From Microbacterium lacus (lineage in GTDB: Bacteria; Actinomycetota; Actinomycetes; Actinomycetales; Microbacteriaceae): DNA of 64,000 nt. The DNA lies in assembly GCF_002812805.1 (NCBI RefSeq), contig NZ_NMUM01000040.1, forward strand, positions 62,001-126,000, written 5' to 3'. A program made the translations under genes and the position numbers. Under the pieces are notes generated by a model. The model was not told the origin of the DNA and did not search any database. It was given only the letters and a program-made list of their open reading frames with translations. Shown one piece after another: positions 26,672-34,931 of this stretch (its first letter is position 1; each line of letters begins with the position of its first letter).

Positions 26672-28237
26672 GTGACGTCGAATATTGGGGTCGACGTTTT
26701 TGTGGGCGGTGCAAGCACTGCGCTCACGGGGACGAACACGGGTGCGATCGCTACGCAAGCGCGCATCGCGAGCTTCATGGCGCGTGCGACCGCGCCGCGA
26801 GTTCAGGCCGCGGGCTGGCGCGAGAAGTACGCACGGCGCCTGTGGGTCAGCGACTTGGCCGTGCTGGCGGTGGTGGTCTACGGGCTGCAGTGGGTGGGTA
26901 TCGCGTGGGGCGACGGGCGTTCTCTGCTCGGCACGCACGCGCTCGACGCGACCGGATGGCTCGTGCCCGCCTTCATCGCGGCAGCCTGGATGTGGTTGCT
27001 GTCGTTGATCGACTCGCGCAGCCATCGCGTGACGGGCACGGGTGCGACCGAGTACGTGCGGGTCGCCGACGCCAGTTTTCGACTGTTCGGCACCCTCGCC
27101 ATCCTGGCCTTCTTCTTTCGCATCGACCTGGGGCGCGGGTTTCTGCTCATCGCGCTGCCCCTCGGCGCCGCACTGCTGATCGTCGAGCGCTGGGTGTGGC
27201 GCCAGTGGCTCCTCACCCAGCGCAAGCACGGTGAGTACTCGGCACGCGTGCTGTTGGTGGGGTCGGAGAAATCGATCGCCCATGTCGCGAGCGAGTTGCG
27301 GCGCGCACCCAAGGCCGGATACCTCGTGGTCGGCGCCTGCGTCCCCTCGGGCAAGACCACGGGCATGGTCAAGGGCACCGACATTCCCGTGCTGGGCGGG
27401 GTGGAGGCGTTGCAGGCCGCGCTGGCCGCCACATCCGCTGACACGGTGGCCGTGACGAGCACCGCCAAACTGCCGCCCGCCAAGGTCAAGCAGATCTCGT
27501 GGAGTCTCGAGGCCGGGCGCCAGCATCTCGTGCTCGCGCCGAGCATCGTCGACATCGCCGGCCCCCGTATTCACACGCGCCCCGTGTCGGGACTCCCCCT
27601 GATCCATGTCGAGACCCCGCGGTTCAGCACCGGTCAGCGGGTGGCCAAGCGGCTGTTCGATCTGCTCATCGCTTCGAGCGCGATCGTGCTGCTCGCGCCG
27701 GTGATCGGTGTCATTGCGATCGTGGTCGGGCTGTCATCGCCGGGCGGGGTGCTGTTCCGGCAGAAGCGCGTCGGCATGCACGGTCGCGAGTTCGACATGC
27801 TCAAGTTCCGCTCGATGGTCGCGAATGCCGAGGCACTGCTGCCCGAGCTCGAGGCGCAACGAGATGCGGGCAACGAGGTGCTGTTCAAGATGCGCAATGA
27901 CCCCCGGGTCACGCGCATCGGCGCCGTTCTGCGCAAGTTCAGCCTCGACGAGCTGCCGCAGTTGTTCAACGTCGTCGGCGGCTCGATGTCTCTCGTCGGG
28001 CCGCGTCCGCCGCTGCTGCGCGAGGTGGGTCAGTACGCCGACCACGTGCACCGGCGCTTTCTCGTCAAGCCCGGCATCACGGGTGCGTGGCAGGTGGGTG
28101 GCCGTTCGACATTGTCGTGGGAGGACTCGGTCCGTCTCGACCTGTCGTATGTCGAGAACTGGACGCTCGTGGGTGATGTCGTAATTCTTCTCAAGACAGT
28201 TCGCGCGGCTATTGCGCCCGGAGATACCGCCGCTTGA
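26672..28237 (+). CDS. Polyprenyl-phosphate sugar phosphotransferase (priming glycosyltransferase), copy 1
   Basis: 521 aa. About four N-terminal membrane segments, a CoA-binding-like central domain (ARVLLVGSEKSIAHVASEL), a further membrane segment at ~330, and the C-terminal Bac_transf domain (PF02397): FRQKRVGMHGREFDMLKFRSM, KFSLDELPQLFNV, SLVGPRPPL and KPGITGAWQV. It transfers a sugar-1-phosphate onto undecaprenyl phosphate to start the repeat unit (WbaP/WcaJ class). GGGAGGA at ~26661 precedes the GTG. A close paralogue follows 133 bases downstream. Confidence 0.95.
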   Translation: MTSNIGVDVFVGGASTALTGTNTGAIATQARIASFMARATAPRVQAAGWREKYARRLWVSDLAVLAVVVYGLQWVGIAWGDGRSLLGTHALDATGWLVPAFIAAAWMWLLSLIDSRSHRVTGTGATEYVRVADASFRLFGTLAILAFFFRIDLGRGFLLIALPLGAALLIVERWVWRQWLLTQRKHGEYSARVLLVGSEKSIAHVASELRRAPKAGYLVVGACVPSGKTTGMVKGTDIPVLGGVEALQAALAATSADTVAVTSTAKLPPAKVKQISWSLEAGRQHLVLAPSIVDIAGPRIHTRPVSGLPLIHVETPRFSTGQRVAKRLFDLLIASSAIVLLAPVIGVIAIVVGLSSPGGVLFRQKRVGMHGREFDMLKFRSMVANAEALLPELEAQRDAGNEVLFKMRNDPRVTRIGAVLRKFSLDELPQLFNVVGGSMSLVGPRPPLLREVGQYADHVHRRFLVKPGITGAWQVGGRSTLSWEDSVRLDLSYVENWTLVGDVVILLKTVRAAIAPGDTAA

Positions 28238-28278
28238 GCCGCCGTCGAGACTCCGGCCACCGAAACTTGGGGACCTCT

Positions 28279-28296
28279 GTCACATTCACGTCACAT
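28279..28296. promoter_or_regulatory. Direct repeat GTCACAT, 11 bases apart, upstream of the second priming transferase
   Basis: Identical heptamers at 28279-28285 and 28290-28296, one helical turn apart, as for response regulators that bind tandem sites. A TAGCGT ten bases further could be a -10 hexamer. Both sit ~75-90 bases before the GTG start. Confidence 0.4.
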
Positions 28297-28370
28297 GCTC
28301 CTGCTAGCGTCATATATGAGAAGCGCCTCATCTATCCATACGCAACTCTCCCTCGCAGGAGTCATACATC

Positions 28371-29978
28371 GTGAACGCAGATGCACTCGATTCGGATGCC
28401 TCAAAGCTCCGGTCCGACGTCGCGTCTTCCCTGCCCGCGGAGCCCTTAGCTCCGGTCGCTGAGCCTGTCGAAGCGACCACCGCAATGCCACGCTCAGCAG
28501 CGGTCGCTGAGCCTGTCGAAGCGACCACCAGCACCAGGCCGCCCGCATCAGACTGGCGCCGCCGTTACGCCCGCTACCTCACCATCACCGACGCGATCAC
28601 CATCGTCTGGATCGTCTTCGGCACGCAGATCGCGTGGCTTGGCCTCGACGCCGACCTCGCAACGCGCAACAGTCTCCGCTTCGGCGACTTCTCGTACTGG
28701 GCATTCTCGACGTTGCTCGTGATCCTGTGGATGGTTGCGCTCGCGCTGAACGACACACGCAGCTATCGCGTGACCGGCGTAGGTCCAACCGAGTACAAAC
28801 GCATCTTCGACGCCAGCTTCGCGCTGTTCGGTGCAATCGCGATCATCGCGTTCCTCTTCCGAATCGACGTGGCGCGCGGCTTCTTGCTGCTGTCGCTACC
28901 CCTTGGTGTCGGCGTTCTCTTCATCGAGCGCTGGATGTGGCGGCAGTGGCTCGCCGCTCAGCGCGCCGCTGGACTGTACTCCGCCCGCGTTCTGCTGGTG
29001 GGGTCAGAGTCGTCCATTGCGCAGGTTGCGCGTGAGCTCGAGCGGACGAGCGTTGCCGGCTATCGTGTCGTGGGTTCGTGCGTGCCAAGCGGCCGTATCG
29101 GCGGCACGATTCCCGGCACCGAGATTCCGGTGATGGGTAGTGTCGCTGCCATCGAGCGTGCAATCACGGCAACCAACGCGGACACCGTTGTCGTGACCAG
29201 CACCGACGATCTTCCGGCCGACAAGGTCAAAGAGATCAGCTGGGCGCTCGAGGCCGGCCGGCAGCACCTCGTCCTCGCGCCCAATATTGTCGACATCGCG
29301 GGCCCGCGTATCCACACCCGTCCCGTTGCCGGGCTCCCTCTTATTCACGTCGAGACGCCGCGCTTCTCTCGCGGCCAGCGGGCACTCAAGCGCACTTTCG
29401 ACATCGTCGCGGCGAGCGTTGCGCTCGTGATCTTCTCGCTTCTCCTCGTCGGCGTTGCGCTCGCTGTGAAGCTCACCAGCCCGGGGCCGGTCCTCTACAA
29501 GCAGGAGCGAATCGGACTCAACGGCGAACCGTTCCGCATGTTGAAGTTTCGCTCGATGCGCGTGGGCGCGGATGCCGAGCTTGCCCAGCTGCTCGAGGAG
29601 CAGGGCACGTCGACCCAGCCTCTGTTCAAGGTCATGAACGACCCGCGGATCACTCCGATCGGCCGCTTCATCCGCAAGTACTCCCTTGACGAATTCCCCC
29701 AACTCTTCAATGTGCTGGGCGGGTCGATGAGTGTCGTCGGGCCTCGCCCCCAGATTGCGGCCGAGGTGGCGCTGTACTCAGATCGAGCACGTCGACGACT
29801 CCTCGCGCGACCGGGCATCACGGGATTGTGGCAAGTTAGTGGTCGGAGTTCACTCGATTGGGCACAGACTGTACGGCTTGACCTCTATTACGTCGAGAAC
29901 TGGTCATTAATGGGCGATCTGGCGATCCTTGTGAAGACCGTCAGAACCGTTTTCTTCCCAGGGGCGACAGCGCACTAG
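28371..29978 (+). CDS. Polyprenyl-phosphate sugar phosphotransferase (priming glycosyltransferase), copy 2
   Basis: 535 aa from GTG 28371. Same layout as copy 1 and very similar in the central and catalytic parts (IVDIAGPRIHTRPV, GLPLIHVETPRFS, KYSLDEFPQLFNV, SVVGPRPQI, RPGITGLWQVSGRSSL). It differs by an N-terminal tail of ~60 residues holding two VAEPVEATT units, which are in-frame translations of a palindromic genomic repeat (28454-28481, 28502-28529). The tail probably tolerates insertion because it is cytosolic and disordered. Sugar preference may differ from copy 1. Confidence 0.95.
   Translation: MNADALDSDASKLRSDVASSLPAEPLAPVAEPVEATTAMPRSAAVAEPVEATTSTRPPASDWRRRYARYLTITDAITIVWIVFGTQIAWLGLDADLATRNSLRFGDFSYWAFSTLLVILWMVALALNDTRSYRVTGVGPTEYKRIFDASFALFGAIAIIAFLFRIDVARGFLLLSLPLGVGVLFIERWMWRQWLAAQRAAGLYSARVLLVGSESSIAQVARELERTSVAGYRVVGSCVPSGRIGGTIPGTEIPVMGSVAAIERAITATNADTVVVTSTDDLPADKVKEISWALEAGRQHLVLAPNIVDIAGPRIHTRPVAGLPLIHVETPRFSRGQRALKRTFDIVAASVALVIFSLLLVGVALAVKLTSPGPVLYKQERIGLNGEPFRMLKFRSMRVGADAELAQLLEEQGTSTQPLFKVMNDPRITPIGRFIRKYSLDEFPQLFNVLGGSMSVVGPRPQIAAEVALYSDRARRRLLARPGITGLWQVSGRSSLDWAQTVRLDLYYVENWSLMGDLAILVKTVRTVFFPGATAH
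28454..28529. repeat. Two palindromic repeats inside a coding region (VAEPVEATT units)
   Basis: Identical 28-base copies at 28454-28481 and 28502-28529, 48 bases apart (16 codons, in frame). Each has GGTCGCT and AGCGACC arms around a GAGCCTGTCGA core. The core relates to the TTGAGC...GTCGAA elements at 5.4 and 19.4 kb. Confidence 0.9.
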
Positions 29979-30044
29979 CAGCGGAAGATCCGCGCTGCGT
30001 CCGGGGACGTGGTCGCCTTGAATCTATAGAGAGCAGGATCGGTC

Positions 30045-30986
30045 GTGAAAGTGATAGTGCTCTCGGAGAGATCCGTCGCTGCGAGTCCGCCTGGCCATAG
30101 CCGTCGAGTAGTTTCACTCGTGGAGCACTACCTCAGCCTTGGGCACGATGTACTTCAAGCGCATTTGCTCGACCGCGACGCCAGCCTCCTGACGCGCTCG
30201 CTAGTTGCGGCCGGATACTCGTACCGAAAGCTCGCCCCTATCGGCCCTGATCTCGTCGTTGTCGCCGGGCTCGGAGCACCGCACATGCTTTTCCTTGGAA
30301 CGAAGCTTGCACGACGAGTCGACGTTGTGTTCGATTCCTGCGACAGCTGGAGTCTGCAGCTTTCGGCGCGTAGAGCTGCCCACGCTAGAACGCTTGCCCT
30401 CAAGGCAGGCATCGCACTGACCCGCCGAGCATCCGTAGATTTCTCGTACATAAGCACAAGAGACGCAGCGGCGGACGCCGCCCTGCTCGACGGGACTCCA
30501 ATCGTGATTCCGCCACACGTGAACCCCGAACTGGCCCAACTCGCGCCTGTTAGTTACCCATTGGAGCGGCTTGTGATCGCCGCAGATCTACGGTCGTTTC
30601 ATAACCTCGAGATGCTCGACATGGTGCTTCGTGCCGCTTCGCAAACTTCCCGCGAGACCGGCGTCCGCCTGGAGATATTCGGTCATGCGTCAGACCGGAT
30701 GGCGCTCCCTGAGAATGTCCGACACTTGGGATGGGTTGACCATCTCTCATCTGTCTACGACGGGAATACTGGCGTTGTTATCACGAACTCACCTGGCAGT
30801 GGGCTTCCCAACAAGGCCATCGAGGCTATGCAGGCTCGACGCCCGATGGCGTTACACCACTCGATCGACTATCTCCCGCACGTCGACCCAAGAACCGCGT
30901 ACTGGTTCCACGACGAGCAATCGCTTTCCAGAAGTTTGCTCGCGATGGTTCGAGGAGAGGCCCGCGACGAGGGCTCCGAAGTCTGA
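30045..30986 (+). CDS. Glycosyltransferase, GT-B fold
   Basis: 313 aa, short for the family. N-terminal MKVIVLSERSVAASPPGHSRRV..LVEHYLSLGHDV is the usual acceptor-side Rossmann start. The C-terminal half has LVIAADLRSFHNLEML, LEIFGHA, VRHLGWVD and GSGLPNKAIEAMQARRP, the donor nucleotide-sugar pocket of GT4-like enzymes. It should add a sugar to the lipid-linked repeat unit on the inner membrane face. Codon use is less GC-biased than in the flanking genes (a TTA codon near residue 268). Confidence 0.82.
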   Translation: MKVIVLSERSVAASPPGHSRRVVSLVEHYLSLGHDVLQAHLLDRDASLLTRSLVAAGYSYRKLAPIGPDLVVVAGLGAPHMLFLGTKLARRVDVVFDSCDSWSLQLSARRAAHARTLALKAGIALTRRASVDFSYISTRDAAADAALLDGTPIVIPPHVNPELAQLAPVSYPLERLVIAADLRSFHNLEMLDMVLRAASQTSRETGVRLEIFGHASDRMALPENVRHLGWVDHLSSVYDGNTGVVITNSPGSGLPNKAIEAMQARRPMALHHSIDYLPHVDPRTAYWFHDEQSLSRSLLAMVRGEARDEGSEV

Positions 30987-31137
30987 GACGAAACGGGCCG
31001 AAAACATTCATCGGGCTACACAGGCGATTACAGTCAGATTTCGCCGAGGGTCATACCTGCTCTGCCGCCAGATTATGGCGCAGTCACTGGTCGGACGAAG
31101 AAAGCCCGAATGAGGGATCTCACGCCCCGCATACGAT

Positions 31138-32226
31138 TCATCGCAGCAGCCAGCGGTCGGCGGATATCCGGCCATCCACAGCGGGCAAGTCGTAGGCCAA
31201 TACCGAATCCGCCGCCTCAAGCTGCTCATAAATGGACCTAGCAATCTCCTCGACTGAGGCATTCGTCTCCAGGACCGCGGCGCCGTTTGCCCTGAGCCAA
31301 TCCGTTAGCCCGGTCTCCGCTGTCGTCACTATCCGGCATCCGTGCGAGAGAGCCTCAACAATGGGGAGCCCGACCTGTTCTCGCCACCGGTTGGCCGGTT
31401 GCGACGGAAGAACGACCAGCATGTGCGACCGGAGTATCTTGTGGATTGCGGCCCGCGATTGCGGACCCAGGTAAGTCACGCCGACATCACCGTCCGCCAG
31501 CATGTGAGCTATGTTCTTCTGCGGCCCCTGCCCGACAATTGTGAGTCGCGCGTCCGGCATCAGCTTTCGAACAGTCGGCCAGGCGGAGGCAACCAAGTCG
31601 AACCCTTTGCGGCTCGAGAGGGCTCCCAAGAACAATACTGTCCGTTCCCGGTGAGCGTCAGGACAGTCGCACTTCGCGGGGAGGGCCGGGATAAGCGCAG
31701 ATCTCTCCGGTCTCGCGAGTGCTTCGCGACCGCGAGAACCGAGCGAGTCCATCAGCGCGTCACGAGCACCGGACGTCCCGAACACGATGCGATCGAACAT
31801 GCTGATCGTTGCTCGAACTGCACCACGCGCAGCAGTCGTCCAGACCCATTTAGGTAGGCGCTGAAGAGGCCGCGGAATCCGAGAGATCTCGGCGTTCTCA
31901 ATTGCGTAGGACACAGTCGTCAGAGGCGTCCTAGTTAGGCCACCACGCAGCCTGCAGGTGAGCAACACGAGCGCCGTGGCGCCAAAGTACTGGAACCAAA
32001 GAGGTTCGGGTACTTCCATGTATCGCGGCGGCGCAACCCAGATCCGCCTTAGCATTTCCCAAAGCGAAGTCTGCTGAAAGGACTCGACGCCGGGCAGCGC
32101 CGAGTCGAAATCATCACGTCGATGAAGATAGAAGGTTGTGGCGGCACCCATCCCAATTGAACGCTCGATATGTGCCGATCGTGCCTCTGGATAAAAGCGA
32201 TACACGCTGCCCCACGTGTTTACCAT
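31138..32226 (-). CDS. Glycosyltransferase family 4-like protein
   Basis: 362 aa from ATG 32226, which overlaps the flippase stop by seven bases; the frame extends 26 codons further into that gene. Donor-domain blocks: RTVLFLGALSSRKGFDLV, DARLTIVGQGPQKN, VTYLGPQSRAAIHKIL and LPIVEALSHGCRIVTTAETG, matching GT4 (E-x7-E-like pocket with the first Glu in EQVGLPIVEAL). It is the last gene of a tightly overlapping minus-strand trio (fusion enzyme, flippase, transferase) in an otherwise plus-strand locus. Confidence 0.85.
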   Translation of the reverse strand: MVNTWGSVYRFYPEARSAHIERSIGMGAATTFYLHRRDDFDSALPGVESFQQTSLWEMLRRIWVAPPRYMEVPEPLWFQYFGATALVLLTCRLRGGLTRTPLTTVSYAIENAEISRIPRPLQRLPKWVWTTAARGAVRATISMFDRIVFGTSGARDALMDSLGSRGREALARPERSALIPALPAKCDCPDAHRERTVLFLGALSSRKGFDLVASAWPTVRKLMPDARLTIVGQGPQKNIAHMLADGDVGVTYLGPQSRAAIHKILRSHMLVVLPSQPANRWREQVGLPIVEALSHGCRIVTTAETGLTDWLRANGAAVLETNASVEEIARSIYEQLEAADSVLAYDLPAVDGRISADRWLLR

Positions 32227-33455
32227 CCGAACACCACCATCATGGTCGAGACCACAAGGCAATACACGCCTGCCGCTGTGATCGTGGGGCTCTTGAACAT
32301 ACACCCAGCAGCGACGAGCGTCACGCTCTGGGAGGCCGAGTAGGCTCCAAAAAATCCGGTTACGGACGGACTAATTAGTAGCAAAGCAGCCAGCCCTAAC
32401 GAAACGCCCAGATCCAACGAAACCTTAAAAACGACGAGCCCCACGCGCCCTCGCGCGTTCATCTCTCTGAGCGCTACAGCACTGGCGACGAGCAGGATGA
32501 ACCACATTAAGACTGTCCCTGCATAACTCAGGCTCTGGTTTAGATTCGGTATCAAGAGAGCCGCCGTCGCGAAGGTAGCAGCAGCAATAGCGAGCGCGCG
32601 CACGCCTCCCGCGACTCGAAAGTCTGACTTTTTCCAGGAGTACAAGACGAGCAAAATTGAATTCACACCGATTCCGACGACCGAGGTCCCAATCCGTCCC
32701 ACCGTGAACAAGATTGATGCGACTCCCGCGCCCAGGAGCGTTACAGCGGAAAGATACACGTTCGGCAAGACAGCACTGGTCACCGCGCCCACCGACAGCG
32801 CAAAAGCGTGCGGGCCCGCTTTTGCCGCCTCACCGCGCTCGTTGCGGAGATCTTCCTGCTTGACACGGGTTGCCAGCGACCAAAAAGTCACTGCCTGGAT
32901 ACAACTGAACGATGCCCACAAGATCGCGCCGAGCAGCGGCACCATCCCGCCGAGAAGCCACCCGAGGAGCGAACCGATGAGAAGTCCCGCGTTTGGCACG
33001 AGCGGGACCATCGCAAGCGCAACGGGTCGCCCCAAACATGCAAGTTTGGCCGCGAACGTGCCCCCGAACGCTAGGCCTGAACCACCTACCGCGAAGACAA
33101 CGAGTACAGGCATTGCGTCGGGTCCCAACCGAGGAAGCGATCCAAGTTGAGCGAGCAGCCAGATCGTGGCTCCCGCGAGTGCAGGTGAGACAACTGCTGC
33201 AGCGGTCGCGCTGATGCCCCAGTGTCGGAATGCGGGACGACCGATGACGACGTTGTATACGACTCCAATTACGACACTCCCGAGGGCCGCAGTTCCCGTT
33301 TGCATGCCGAGCGCATAGGCGTCAGCGAATGCTGGCGACATAGTCAACGGGAAGCTGATTATCGCGGCAGCGGACAACAGTTGCGACGAGATCGTCACAG
33401 CCAGAACAGGCCCGAATCTGCCGCCCAGGGAACGGAGCCGCCGGAGAATCATCAC
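32220..33455 (-). CDS. Polysaccharide repeat-unit flippase (Wzx-like)
   Basis: 411 aa from GTG 33455, overlapping the upstream stop (GTGA). About 12 hydrophobic segments with short loops; two positively charged loops (VKQEDLRNERGEAAKAG, SWKKSDFRV) fit the MATE/PST-type exporters of the MOP superfamily. Expected to move undecaprenyl-linked repeat units across the membrane. Sequence conservation in this family is low, so the call rests on topology and neighbours. It could conceivably be another MOP exporter. Confidence 0.75.
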   Translation of the reverse strand: MMILRRLRSLGGRFGPVLAVTISSQLLSAAAIISFPLTMSPAFADAYALGMQTGTAALGSVVIGVVYNVVIGRPAFRHWGISATAAAVVSPALAGATIWLLAQLGSLPRLGPDAMPVLVVFAVGGSGLAFGGTFAAKLACLGRPVALAMVPLVPNAGLLIGSLLGWLLGGMVPLLGAILWASFSCIQAVTFWSLATRVKQEDLRNERGEAAKAGPHAFALSVGAVTSAVLPNVYLSAVTLLGAGVASILFTVGRIGTSVVGIGVNSILLVLYSWKKSDFRVAGGVRALAIAAATFATAALLIPNLNQSLSYAGTVLMWFILLVASAVALREMNARGRVGLVVFKVSLDLGVSLGLAALLLISPSVTGFFGAYSASQSVTLVAAGCMFKSPTITAAGVYCLVVSTMMVVFGW

Positions 33456-34876
33456 GGCAGCGATCGAACCTCTCTAGCAGGCACGCCCGCATACAGACGA
33501 TTAGCGAGGCAGTCTTTCGTGACAACGGCGCCAGCAGCGATGACGGCGCCCGCGCCGATGGTTACGCCAGGAAGAACTGTAGCTCCCGCACCAATCCACG
33601 TACCATCCCCAACCACGATCGGCCGTGCCGCCGCTGAGCCCGCGCGCCGCAGCGATTCACCTATCTCATGAGAACTAGTGATGAATCGAGCGAATGGCGC
33701 GATTTGAACGCGCGATCCAATTGCGATCGAAGCACTTGCGTCGAAATACACCGAGCGCCCAACAAAGGACTCTTCACCGATCGAGATTCGCCACCCGCCG
33801 ATATATAGGCCTGACGATATGCGGGACTTTCCTACTGCGAAGCCGAAAAGCCGCAGGAGTCGGGCTCGGAAGAAATCAGGCACCAGGGCCGACGACGCAA
33901 CCGGGATGATCAGGCCATCCCGAATCAAATTGCGCAATTCTACCGATAGTTTCGCGACGAGCGATGATGATTGAGTCGCAAAAGGAGTTCTCGGCCTCTG
34001 CCCACCAACGCCGCGTCTCTGGTCGATGACCCCTCGGATGGCCCACAAAAACTCCCACGGACGCCCCAAGGCCAACATGCGGACCACATCCTTCGGAAAG
34101 GCCACTAGCCAAGGCCATGCGCTCAGTAAGCCCCTGTGCTTTCTCGTCAAATAGGTGAGATTCCGATATTTGTAGTAGAGGGTGTAGTACCCCGGTTCTT
34201 GCATCGCTCGAGCTAGAGGCACAAGCAACACGTCGAAACCCAATTCGTGCAACCGGAGTTGCAGGTCGACTTCCTCCACATAGAGAAAGAAATACTCGTC
34301 GAAGCCACCTACTTGGTTGAACGCCCCGAGGTCCAGCGCGAGACAAGCACCATCTGCCCATGCGATCGATCGTGGGTTGCGCGGCGTGTCGTCGATGGTT
34401 GAAGTCGCGGCACCCTGAGCACGGTGAAGCGTACGGCCATTTCGCAGGAGGCGTCCACCAAGCGAAAAGACCTTGTCAGGCGCGGAGCGGAACACCAGAG
34501 CGGGCGCTGCGACCGCAACTTCCGGCCTCGCCTCCAGCTCGCGGAGGAGAAACTCAGCTGCGGTTCCCTCCATGTGGGCATCCTGCGTTAGTAGCAGCGC
34601 CCGGGGGAAGCGGTTCGAAGCCGCACGCATTGCGGCGTTGGCCGCTGGCCCATACCCGACATTTCTTGGCATCCGTATGACTTCGATTGGAATGCGACCG
34701 GGCCGTTGGCGCTCAGGGTAGTCTCCCGAATTGTCGGCAACGATCACGAGACTGGGAATTGCAGACCAATCCGCCATGTCGTCAACCAGGTCCTCGACTG
34801 CTTTGAAATCCCGATAGTGGATCACGACGGCACAGTACGGTTCGACAAGGCGGCCAGGAGCAGCCGACGACGTCAT
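33452..34876 (-). CDS. Fusion: family 2 glycosyltransferase with C-terminal hexapeptide acetyltransferase
   Basis: 474 aa from ATG 34876 (GGTGG upstream; GTG 34900 is an alternative). Residues ~10-250 are a GT2 domain: AVVIHYRDFKAVEDLV, VADNSG, RNVGYGPAANAAM, a DAH metal site and GGFDEYFFLYVEEVDLQLR, as in rhamnosyl-type transferases. Residues ~360-474 are a left-handed beta-helix with repeated hexads (IAIGSRVQIAPFA, VVGDGTWIGAGATVLPGVTIGAGAVIAAGAVV), as in WcaF/maltose acetyltransferases. It probably adds and O-acetylates a sugar. Its stop overlaps the flippase start. Confidence 0.9.
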   Translation of the reverse strand: MTSSAAPGRLVEPYCAVVIHYRDFKAVEDLVDDMADWSAIPSLVIVADNSGDYPERQRPGRIPIEVIRMPRNVGYGPAANAAMRAASNRFPRALLLTQDAHMEGTAAEFLLRELEARPEVAVAAPALVFRSAPDKVFSLGGRLLRNGRTLHRAQGAATSTIDDTPRNPRSIAWADGACLALDLGAFNQVGGFDEYFFLYVEEVDLQLRLHELGFDVLLVPLARAMQEPGYYTLYYKYRNLTYLTRKHRGLLSAWPWLVAFPKDVVRMLALGRPWEFLWAIRGVIDQRRGVGGQRPRTPFATQSSSLVAKLSVELRNLIRDGLIIPVASSALVPDFFRARLLRLFGFAVGKSRISSGLYIGGWRISIGEESFVGRSVYFDASASIAIGSRVQIAPFARFITSSHEIGESLRRAGSAAARPIVVGDGTWIGAGATVLPGVTIGAGAVIAAGAVVTKDCLANRLYAGVPAREVRSLP

Positions 34877-34931
34877 CCGGCCACCACCGCGGACGCGCAC
34901 AACCCATCGCTGACATCAGTATGTTCGGTGT

